Source: Amorphochlora amoebiformis (taxonomy: Eukaryota > Cercozoa > Chlorarachniophyceae). From it: a DNA stretch of 64,000 nucleotides. The notes beneath the pieces are model-generated. The model had not been told where the DNA came from. It saw only the letters and a list, made by a program, of their open reading frames with translations, and made no database searches. A program made the position numbers and the translations under genes. Positions 47,756 to 64,000 of this stretch are shown one piece after another (position 1 is the stretch's first letter; every line of letters begins with the position of its first letter). The stretch spans positions 248,001-312,000 of the forward strand of contig BAAHQB010000221.1 of the NCBI GenBank assembly GCA_054601695.1. Direction: 5' to 3'.

Positions 47756-50316
47756 AAATATATATAATATATATGTATATTGATATAATATGCATTTGTG
47801 AACATATACATAGATATATGTAAGTGTATGGTTGTAGGGGTGGGAAGTTGTGGATGGGCGACCTAGCCTTTGACAAGGCGATTGCTTTGATCAAACATGT
47901 AATACGAATGTAAGACCATGTAAACAAAGTATGCGACGTTAACGTGTAGAGTGTTTGACACATTTCGTTTCGTTTAGCGTTCGTAACTTCATTTTAGGTG
48001 GAAAGGGAGGCCGGTGTTGGCGTATTTTCTGATGGCCGAGCGGTATCAGATACGAGTAGTGTATCTGTAGCGGTATCAGATACGAGTAGTGTACCTTTCG
48101 CTAAAACGCCGACGAACACGTCTAATGAGAATCGCGGTCCCTCTGAATTTCCCAGTCACAGTCCCAATGTGACTGAAAGGCAGCGAAATCGTCGCGAAGT
48201 AGCATCTGGAATCCTGCGGCTCGCGCTCAATCCCAAGCAGGTGCACTGCCTTGCCCCGTGCGTTTGAACCCCAATGCTATACAATACACTACACCCGAGC
48301 GACGCAAACGGCCATATTCATGTATCTAAATCTCTGAATCTCACTGTCAATCGCGATCTCGATCTCAATCACAATCTCGATCTCAATCTCAATTCTCGAT
48401 CTCAATCTCAATGTCGAATCTCGATCTCAATCTCAATCTCGATCTCAATGCAATCTCGATCTCACTAGCAATCTCGTCCTCACTCGCCATCTAAATCTTG
48501 ATCTCAATCGCAATCTCGATCTCAATCTCAATCTCAATCTCGATCTCAATTAGAATCTCGATCTCACTAGCAATCTCGATCTCAATCGCAATCTAAATCT
48601 CGATTTCAATCGCAATTTCGATCCCAATCGCAATCTCAATCTCGATCTCAATCTCAATCTCGATCTCAATCGCAATCTCGATCTTAATCGCAATCTCGAA
48701 CTCAATCGCAATCTGTATCTCAATCGTAATCTGTGCCCGTGAGCGAGGCGTCCATCTCTCTAGCCAAAGGTTTTGAATGAGTTCCAAGTGTTGACAGGAA
48801 AGAGACTACCGTAAGGCCAGCGAGAAGTTTCCAGGTGAAGGTTGACCATATGCAAGTTGTTCTAGTGTGCTCATTTCTGGATTTGGCCTAGACGAAGCTG
48901 TGTTTCTGGAGCCCTCGGAAGTATTCTCAATGCATCTGAACGCCCCCAATGACACGCGGGGAGGCTTGCACATCAAGGTATGCCCCCCAACAATCCGGCA
49001 TCGGGAACCCCAAAACGTTGCACAGCACTCCATAGCTTGCCTAAAATTCAGTGGTCACCACTTTTATTCCCAAAACATCCCGCGACATCTAGGGCTGGCT
49101 TCTAGGGCTGGCTTCTAGGGCTGGCTTCTAGGGCTGGCGTTTTGCGGTGGGTTTAGAGTGGATTCTGGCTAGCGGTGGATCCTTCAAGTGGGTTTTTAGA
49201 TTGGGTTGAATAAGTTAATAGATTAGCTCGGTGAGCCACACAGCCTTTTCTTAATAGGACAATAGATTAGCTCGGTGAGCCACACAGCTTTTTTCTTAAT
49301 AGGACGCGCGGAGTGTTGAGCCTCCGCGGTACTTGAGGGCCATGTGGAAAGCCTGTCAAAAAACAAATCGCGTCTCTTGGGCACACAAGAAAGTAAGATC
49401 TACTACATGCATATGCCCATATTTTTCTTTGGAGGAAAAACAGAGAGATATACTACGTACGTATACTGTCACTGGCAAATATCTTCACCACCTATGCATC
49501 TGCACGTGTCTCAAATCAATGTAATACAAAAACATACATATAAATATATAAATGATATAAAACTGTAAATATGTATAGATATTATTTATGTACATACATA
49601 TATTTATATAGTTGCGTATATATACATACATATATACATATATAATATATATATATATATATATATAATATATATATATGTAGAAAATATTATATATATA
49701 TATATATATATAATATATATATTATGTGTATATGTATCGTACAGTAGTGTATAAATATATGGTGTGTTCAGATATCGGATGTGAATAAGGACACATTTCT
49801 TGACGCCAAAAAGGTGACCACTATATAGACTATGTGCACTCACATATGCATACATTACGCCAAACACTTAACCACCATGTGCACATGCCTTACGCCACGC
49901 ACTCCACTACTGTTGCACTCACATAAACATACATTAACACAAACACTTAACCAACATGTGCACCAACATATATACATACCGTACGCCAAGCACTTCACCA
50001 CTATCACAGTCACATATACGTACATCATACATTATGCCAAACAATTAATCATCATGTGCACCCACATATACATGTCTTACGCCAAGCACTCAACATGTAG
50101 TAACACATATATTCGTCAAGTCAGACACTTAAGCATTTCGTGTAAAACAAATACACGCATTCCTCTAAACACCTAATCACTATGCGAACTAACGTACACG
50201 TGCATTACACTAAACGGGTAACTACCATAAGCTGACGTATATCATATACATAGAAACATTTGCATATTTATACATTTATACATATAGAAATATGTATATA
50301 TGAGTGTATATATGTG

Positions 50317-50401
<85 letters not shown>

Positions 50402-50495
50402 GTGTAAATGAGCATGATTATGTCAATGAATATGGATTAATGTATGTATACGGCAATACAGCCAAATATATAAATATGTGTACATAGAAATGTAC

Positions 50496-50583
<88 letters not shown>

Positions 50584-50587
50584 TTAA

Positions 50588-50640
<53 letters not shown>

Positions 50641-51782
50641 CATATATACATATTTATATTATGTATATATATATATATGTATATTTACTTCAAAATATGC
50701 ACAAAATATGTATATTGATGTATGAAATATATTTGTACATATATGTTAAGGAAGGATTGTTGATCGGACATGTGGTGATATGCATCGGAGCCGGGGTGTG
50801 CGGGCTGTCGGGTCTCCCATTTCATCTTCCCATCACGCCGTAATACTATAATAAGACTCACGCCGTAATACTATAAGACTCACGCCGTAATACTATAAGA
50901 GTCACGGCGTAATAGTATAAGCTAGATAAGACTCACGGCGTAATACATATAAGACTCACGGCGTAATAGTATGCAAGTCACGGCGTAATAGTATGCAAGT
51001 CACGTCGTAATACTATGCAAGTCACGGCGTGATATTATCCAACTGACGGCGGTAGTATGCAAGTCACAGCGCAATAGTATGCAAGTGACATTGCAATTGT
51101 ACGCAAGTGACATTGCAATTGTATGCAAGTGACAGCGCAATAGTATGCTAGTGACAGCGCAATAGTATGCAAGTGACAGCGCAATATTGTGTAACGGGGC
51201 CTTGACTTGAAGCTTTGAAAGGTTTTTTGGGTTTACGTGAATGTGTTTATGAGTTTGTGAGAGTGTATGGACATTGTTTTGGATCAGATGCCGAGGGCAA
51301 AACGTGTTGTTTGAGATCGCTGAGGGTCAAGACTCTAGAGACTATCCGACAGCCCCGATAGATACGAAGGGCGAGAGGGCGACGGGGGCGATGGGGGTTC
51401 CGGCCAAAGATTTCCCGGCCCGGAGTCAGATGGACATCCCCGTGATCTCCGGGCGATATCTCGTGCCACTACTCTCGCGCAACAGCGACGACGATGGCAA
51501 TAATCATTATGGGTACCGACTTCTGGGAGGGGCGACATTCGAGAACGATGGGAACCCCTTTCGTGAGCCCTCGCAGGAGAGGGCTGTCCAAGATCTCGAA
51601 CCCCACCTCAAAAAGCTTTATCCCAGCTTGTTTAAGGTACTTGTCTCCCTATGTTTAGCATCATTTCGGCCATCATGCTTTCGTTGCATTTGTTAATGTT
51701 GTCCTGTCGATAATGTTGTCGCTCAAATTGTCCATATTACTATCGATGATGCTGTTGATAATGGTGTATGTATGTATGTATG

Positions 51783-51826
<44 letters not shown>

Positions 51827-51827
51827 T

Positions 51828-51863
<36 letters not shown>

Positions 51864-52600
51864 CATACATACATACATACATATGTATATTGCTACGTTC
51901 CCTGACTTTGTCCTCAGTCACACGTGGCCGTGAAGGCCATAGCCGGGGTGAGGGCACTTCCAGATCGGACGGAAAACGGATCCATTCCTCTCACATTACG
52001 GTCAAACCATTTGTGTGCCTGAACAAGTGATGTTTGGAATGTATTCTTAGTACTTATATTTGATTCGAAGGTTAGTGGTAGATGTAGTAAGCCATCTATG
52101 TCTATATCTAGTTCTATATCTATATTACACACCTGGTTTGTAATGTTTGAGTTGTCTGTACGTGTACGTGTACGTTTACGTGTACGTGTAGATTGGGCCA
52201 GCTCGACGATCTTGGAGCTGATATCTGGGTGAGCACAACACACACATAAGTATCTGGGTCAGTACAACACACACATGAGTACAACACACACATGAGTATC
52301 TGGGTGAGTACAACACACACATGAGTAGAACACACACATGAGTATCTGGGTGAGTACAGCACACACATGAGTATCTGGAGGAGTACAACACACACATGAG
52401 TATCTGGGTGAGTACAGCACATACATGAGTATCTGGAGGAGTACACACATGAGTATCTGGGTGAGTACAGCACACACATGGGTATCTGGGTGAGTACAAC
52501 ACACACATGAGTATGTGTGTGAGTACAACACACACATGAGTCATGTACAGAATGAGGCGATCAACATTGTGCATGTTGGATGTGCTGCATTATTACTGTG

Positions 52601-52654
<54 letters not shown>

Positions 52655-52713
52655 ATATATATGCAACATACATTAGATACTATTAGAGCCTTAAAGTGTG
52701 AGCGGAAAGGCGG

Positions 52714-52770
<57 letters not shown>

Positions 52771-53484
52771 TAGATAGATAGATAGATAGGATTGTTGATA
52801 GATACTAGTGTATCCATGGGATGTGCTGCTAGAGTGAAGGTTGTATGTTGTAGACATTGCTGTGGATGATATGCTGATGTATACTATTTAAGTATAAGAT
52901 GTGGTGCTAGAGTAGGTGCTGCAAATATATTGCGTAGATTTGGGATACGTACGTTGATAGATACTGTTTTAGATATGGATATGGTGATAAGTGGATGCTG
53001 TAGATATTGTTCCAGATATGGAATATGTTGATAGATGCTGGTTCGACATGGGATATGCTGCTAGAGAGGATCATTGTTCCAGATACGGGAAGTGCTGATA
53101 CATACTGCTTGAGATATGGGGAAGGGTGGTGCAGATATATCTGTTCCAGATATGGAATATGTTTGATAGATAGTGGCTTAGACATGGGTGGTGCTACAGA
53201 GGATGCTGTAGATGATTGTTCCAGATACGGCAAGTGCTGATAGATACTGCTTTAGATATGGGGAATGGTGGTGTAGATACCTGTTGCAGATAATATGGAA
53301 TATGTTGATAGATACTGGCTTAGACATGGGATGTGATTGAAGATGAACGAGTATATATGTATATATATACACGTGAATGGCACTGCACTCGTACTCGTAG
53401 GTTTTCACAGGACTCGGCTCGAGGGGGCTGCTGTACCACGCGTTTTTGGGCCAAAAAGTCGCCGAGGCGGTCAGTCATCAGTGA
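45850..53484 (+). CDS. Gene F: FAD-dependent oxidoreductase (DAO fold), 13 exons, complete
   Basis: Exons: 45850-46604, 46672-46715, 46887-46947, 47838-47898, 47998-48240, 48764-48810, 48866-48977, 49321-49392, 50751-50839, 51288-51636, 51918-52000, 52192-52228, 53401-53484. All junctions keep phase; 2037 nt, 678 residues plus TGA. The dinucleotide-binding start is [19 protein letters not shown] (~233-252). It is followed by [19 protein letters not shown] (~273-291), the flavin-contacting element of DAO-type oxidoreductases related to plant plastid FAD oxidoreductases and the C-terminal half of MnmC. Further marks are [57 protein letters not shown] and the hallmark [15 protein letters not shown] at the C-terminus. 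The substrate cannot be told from sequence. The N-terminus adds ~230 residues with a hydrophobic core [13 protein letters not shown] (~27-40), probably a signal/targeting leader. A ~65-residue Ser/Thr-rich insert lies in exon 5. A further exon between 49392 and 50751 is possible. Confidence 0.9.
46950..47400 (+). repeat. CCATA pentamer and ~22-bp arrays in gene F intron 3
   Basis: (CCATA)n at 46960-47020 starts 9 bp after the donor CCAAG|gttaac. It is followed by ten copies of accatactatcccaagctca to 47380. The rest of the intron is AT array. Confidence 0.93.
48330..48740 (+). repeat. Hexamer-like tctcaatcgcaa array in gene F intron 5
   Basis: About 400 bp of TCTCAATC/GCAATC/TCGATC units. 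Begins about 90 bp after the donor at 48241 and ends 25 bp before the acceptor at 48763. Confidence 0.92.
49085..49305 (+). repeat. Short tandem duplications in gene F intron 7
   Basis: ggcttctaggctgg-type 15-mer repeated four times at 49090-49137, then a 45-bp direct repeat starting aatagattagctcggtgagc at 49217 and 49260, just before the acceptor at 49320. Confidence 0.85.
50830..51190 (+). repeat. ~23-bp array repeating the gene F exon 9 / intron boundary
   Basis: The exon end ATCACGCC|gtaatactata is followed by actcacgccgtaatactata in at least two exact further copies. About ten diverging copies (cacggcgtaatagtatgcaa, acagcgcaatagtatgcaag) follow. The nearest copies keep the full donor. 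Confidence 0.9.
52221..52545 (+). repeat. ~29-bp array repeating the gene F exon 12 donor
   Basis: The exon end GATATCTGG|gtgagc is followed by copies of tatctgggtgagtacaacac. Five copies carry ctgg|gtgagtac, a better donor consensus than the real site; others are ctggaggag or ctgggtcag. Confidence 0.92.
52785..53345 (+). repeat. ~50-bp degraded repeat in gene F intron 12
   Basis: Loose copies of gttgatagatactggcttag then acatgggatgtg, with ccagatatggaatatg variants. Includes a GATA tetramer run at 52768-52788. No exon seen before 53401. Confidence 0.75.
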
Positions 53485-53489
53485 CTCAT

Positions 53490-56439
<2,950 letters not shown>

Positions 56440-56440
<1 letters not shown>

Positions 56441-56960
56441 ATATGTCATACATATATGTAGGTGCCAATATCGGTGATATACCATCTGCCATATATAATA
56501 TCGGTGATATAGCATATGTCATACTTATATGTAGGTACCAAAACCGTGGTATAGAATACGATACATATTAAGTACGTGCCCATATCGGCGATATAGCATA
56601 TGTCATATACATGTTCGTGTTATCGGTTGTATAGATATGTCATGTATGTGTACGTGGCATATGTCATGTATATGTACGTGTTATCGGTGATATAGGATAT
56701 GTCATGTATATGTACGTGTTATCCGTGGTATAACATATGTCATGTATATGTACGTGATATCGGTAATATAGCATATGTCATGTATATGTACGTGTTATCG
56801 GTGATATCGCATATGTTATGTATATGATGTACCTTTTATCGGTGATATAGCATATGTCATATATATGTACGTGTTATCTGATATAGCATATGTCATGTAC
56901 ATGTATATGTTATCAGTGATATCGCATATTTGATATATGTAGTTGCCAATCCAATATCGG
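56440..56960. repeat. ~39-bp minisatellite
   Basis: Ten or more copies of gatatagcatatgtcatgta plus tatgtacgtgttatcggt, just beyond the 3' end of gene E. Confidence 0.88.
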
Positions 56961-57098
56961 TGAGGGCTGCCATTTCAATAATTGTTTAAATGTGCAATTT
57001 GACGATAAAACCGATTGCACTTAGTACGGCTTTAAAACTATTAAATAGCGACTGTATACGTACTAAATTGTCTCCAGTGCGTAGATTATCTCAATTTG

Positions 57099-57110
57099 TT
57101 AGGGTTAGGG

Positions 57111-57116
<6 letters not shown>
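57099..57116 (+). repeat. Interstitial telomere tract at the gene E stop codon
   Basis: TTAGGGTTAGGGTTAGGG. The last TTA (57111-57113) is the TAA stop codon of gene E on the minus strand. Confidence 0.85.
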
Positions 57117-58951
<1,835 letters not shown>

Positions 58952-59329
58952 GTCGGCGTACGTGCGGCTGAGGAGCCTATACGCAGAGCTAAGACGAGCT
59001 ACAAAGGGATCAGAAAAAGTGTGAGCAAAATCATGCTCCGGAGGATGCAGGCCCACCAAAGACAAAAAGGCTTATAAAGGTTAATAAGAGTATGGAAATC
59101 ACCCAAAGTGAGTCTTGATGGTATGGATTGATCTGTTACTAGTCTTAACGAAAATGTTTCGTTATTCGGAGTTGGTATTCCCATCCAACAACTGCTCTCA
59201 TGGAGTTTAAACACCATAATCACCACCACAACAGTCACGCAAAAATGTCACATATCCAACCAAGGCATGAGGCGCATAAGAATATAGATGTAGCAGACCA
59301 TATATATATATATATATATATATATATTT

Positions 59330-60085
<756 letters not shown>

Positions 60086-60130
60086 TACATACATATATAT
60101 ATGTATATATATATATATATATATAATATA

Positions 60131-60176
<46 letters not shown>

Positions 60177-60264
60177 TATATATTTTGAATGTATGATGGG
60201 ATGATACATGCAGGCATTTAGCGATTGAAGAGCAGTGAGAGTAAATTTACTGTGAGACGAATGT

Positions 60265-60405
60265 GATATTCGGTAAACCCTCATTCAAAACAATCGTTAA
60301 CCCTCATTCAAAACAATCGTTAACCGATTGAAAACAATCGTTAACCGTCATTCAAAACCCTCGTTAACCTTCATTCAAAACAATCGTTAACCCTCATTCA
60401 AAACA
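60265..60405. repeat. 23-bp minisatellite
   Basis: Six copies of ccctcattcaaaacaatcgt plus taa. Confidence 0.92.
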
Positions 60406-60475
60406 ACCCAAGCTGGACCGTTCAAGTAGTATGGGCATGCGTGTGTCTTACGTGCACCCCCAATTAGACCCCGAG

Positions 60476-60786
60476 CGAGTTTTAAAACGGTTTTAAACTA
60501 AAACCTTAAAAAAATACCGTATCAAAATTCAAATATTTGAACCCTCCCCGCTCGGCGTACCGATTCCCAGGCGGCCCAGGCCTGCCGCCTGCCCCACTGG
60601 GGCCGGGGGGCTTGGGGTTAGGCGCGGGCGATATTTGGCGGGTCGGGGTCCCGAATCCGGATTCGGGGAATCGGGGGTCGCCGGGTTCGCGGATACTACC
60701 CGGGATTGGCCCGGGATGCCAGGGAATCACGGGATTACGGACACGTGTTCAGGTTCGCGGTTTTAAACGTTTTAAAACCGACCCAG
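60476..60786. mobile_element. GC-rich element with TTTTAAAAC inverted termini (possible MITE)
   Basis: The left end gttttaaaacggttttaaac (about 60479-60498) and right end ggttttaaacgttttaaaac (about 60759-60778) are near inverted copies. The ~260-bp core is far more GC-rich than the rest of the window (cggcccaggcctgccgcctg). No coding frame is convincing. A non-autonomous element is an inference; no target-site duplication was identified. Confidence 0.4.
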
Positions 60787-60999
60787 AAAATAAAATGTGG
60801 TAAATTTATCGCACGGGGTATCCCCCAATGCTCCCCGCGGTCACGTGTCCTTATGTGACACACCCCTCTGTCACCCGGAACCCAGCATGAATTCTTTTTG
60901 GTGCTGTGTGTGGGGTTTGTTTTGGGGTTTGTTGTGGGGTTTGGCCTGCCGTCCGAGTTTTCAGAAGCATCGCTTTGATGGCCTAACTCTCATCCTACC

Positions 61000-61470
61000 T
61001 ATCAAAGCCATCGCTTTCATACGCTAACTGTTCTCTTATCTATCGAAACCATCGCCTTCATTCCCTAACTCTCTATCAAAGCCATCGCATACGCTAACTC
61101 CCCTCTACCTATCAAAACCATCGCCTTCATTCCCTAACTCTCCTTCTACCTATCAAACCCATCGCTTCGATACGCTTTCTCTCCTCTTTCCTTATCGAAA
61201 CCATCGCCTCATTCCCTAACTCTCCCCCTACCTACCAAAGCCATCGCATACGCTAACTCCCCTCCTACCTATCAAAACCATCGCCTTCATTCCCGAACTC
61301 TCCTTCTACCTATCAAACCCATCGCTTTGATACGCTTTCTCTCCTCTTTCCTATCGAAACCATCGCCTTCATTCCGTAATGCTCCTCCTACCTATCGAAA
61401 GGCGTCGTCCATACCCTAACGCTCCTTCTACCTATCAAAGCCGTCGATTCCGTAGCTTAACCCTAACCTC
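61000..61470. repeat. Subtelomeric ~43-bp minisatellite
   Basis: Units of atcaaagccatcgctttcat then acgctaactctcctcctacct in two alternating variants, forming a ~170-bp higher-order unit (compare 61080-61190 with 61240-61350). Ends with a ccctaacctc tract. Confidence 0.85.
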
Positions 61471-61559
61471 CTCACATTATGAAAACCATTGCCTTCGCAT
61501 CCTAATCCTACCTCACTAACCTATCGTCTTCATACCATCAAAACAAACAACCCAAAACG

Positions 61560-63000
<1,441 letters not shown>

Positions 63001-63002
63001 AG

Positions 63003-64000
63003 GATTAGGGTTTCGGGTTAGACGTTAGGGTGTCGGGTTAGGGTGTCGGGTTAGGGTTAGGGTGTCGGGTTAGGGTTAGGGTGTCGGGTTAGGGTGTCGG
63101 GTTAGGGTGTCGGGTTAGGGTGTCGGGTTAGGGTTAGGGTGTCGGGTTAGGGTGTCGGGTTAGGGTGTCGGGTTAGGGTGTCGGGTTAGGGTGTCGGGTT
63201 AGGGTGTCGGGTTAGGGTGTCGGGTGTCGGGTTAGGGTGTCGGGTTAGGGTGTCGGGTTAGGGTGTCGGGTTAGGGTTAGGGTGTCGGGTTAGGATTAGG
63301 GTGTCGGGTTAGGGTGTCGGGTTAGGGTGTCGGGTTAGGGTGTCGGGTTAGGGTGTCGGGTTAGGGTGTCGGGTTAGGGTGTCGGGTTAGGGTTAGGGTG
63401 TCGGGTTAGGGTGTCGGGTTCGGGTTAGGGTTAGGGTGTCGGGTTAGGGTTAGGGTGTCGGGTTAGGGTGTCGGGTTAGGGTGTCGGGTTAGGGTGTCGG
63501 GTTAGGGTTAGGGTGTCGGGTTAGGGTGTCGGGTTAGGGTGTCAAGTTAGGGTGTCGGGTTAGGGTTAGGGTGTCGGGTTAGGGTGTCGGGTTAGGGTGT
63601 CGGGTTAGGGTGTCGGGTTAGGGTTAGGGTGTCGGGTTAGGGTGTCGGGTTAGGGTGTCGGGTTAGGGTGTCGGGTTAGGGTTAGGGTTAGGGTGTCGGG
63701 TTAGGGTTAGGGTTAGGGTGTCGGGTTAGGGTTAGGGTGTCGGGTTAGGGTTAGGGTGTCGGGTTAGGGTTAGGGTGTCGGGTTAGGGTTAGGGTTAGGG
63801 TGTCGGGTTAGGGTTAGGGTGTCGGGTTAGGGTTAGGGTGTCGGTTAGGGTTAGGGTGTCGGGTTAGGGTTAGGGTTAGGGTTAGGGTTAGGGTTAGGGT
63901 TAGGGTTAGGGTGTCGGGTTAGGGTTAGGGGTCGGGTTAGGGTTAGGGTTAGGGTTAGGGTTAGGGTGTCGGGTTAGGGTGTCGGGTTAGGGTGTCGGGT
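63003..64000 (+). repeat. Telomeric array: TTAGGG mixed with TGTCGGG
   Basis: About 1 kb of TTAGGGTGTCGGG (13 bp) with runs of plain TTAGGG that grow more common toward the window end. The G-rich strand runs 5'->3' to the right, as expected for the right telomere. Rare variants (TTAGGA, TGTCAAG, TTCGGG) occur. The array is not finished at base 64000. Confidence 0.95.

Noticed and set aside
60797-61027. Plus-strand frame with a Trp/Leu-rich helix
   Set aside because: The WGLFWGLLWGL run is a ttttggggttt repeat and the frame ends in a minisatellite.

Overview
This is a nuclear eukaryotic window from the right end of a chromosome. It ends in about 1 kb of TTAGGG telomeric repeats mixed with a TGTCGGG variant, with the G-rich strand running toward base 64000. 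The genes have many short exons, GT-AG introns and in-phase junctions. TTAGGG argues against a land plant or green alga. A unicellular alga or other protist, for example a stramenopile, would fit, but I cannot name the species. The background is extreme: well over a hundred (AT)n arrays and dozens of minisatellites, and almost every long 'ORF' made of Tyr/Ile or His/Thr is such a repeat read as protein.

I worked out genes by finding islands between the AT arrays, looking for AG acceptors and GT donors, and asking whether reading phase carries across junctions. From left to right: (A) a minus-strand signal-peptide, multi-pass membrane protein from 19383 down to about 472, with some 30 tiny exons; (B) a plus-strand membrane protein, last exons at 23612-28034; (C) a minus-strand polytopic membrane protein, at least eight exons in phase from 38299 to 32161; (H) a 365-codon intronless minus-strand ORF at 41477-40380; (D) a complete five-exon, 217-residue four-helix protein on the minus strand, 45470-43358; (F) a complete 13-exon FAD-dependent oxidoreductase of the DAO fold on the plus strand, 45850-53484; (E) a secreted PAN/apple-like, mucin-like protein on the minus strand, 58951-57111. 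The rest is subtelomeric repeat, CTAG-rich islands and a GC-rich element with inverted termini.

The most striking observation is how repeats relate to splice sites. In at least ten introns the local minisatellite contains a copy of the adjacent exon-intron boundary. Examples are the exon end plus its 5' splice site repeated five or more times, or the 3' splice site plus first exon bases repeated with or without the AG. In three places a whole small exon has been copied and the extra copies have lost part of the exon or one splice site. Elsewhere the AT array itself supplies the GTATAT donor or TATATAG acceptor. This suggests introns that grow by tandem duplication anchored on their own splice sites. 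Only RNA evidence can say whether the duplicated sites are used.

All gene models here are by eye; no alignment or RNA data were available.
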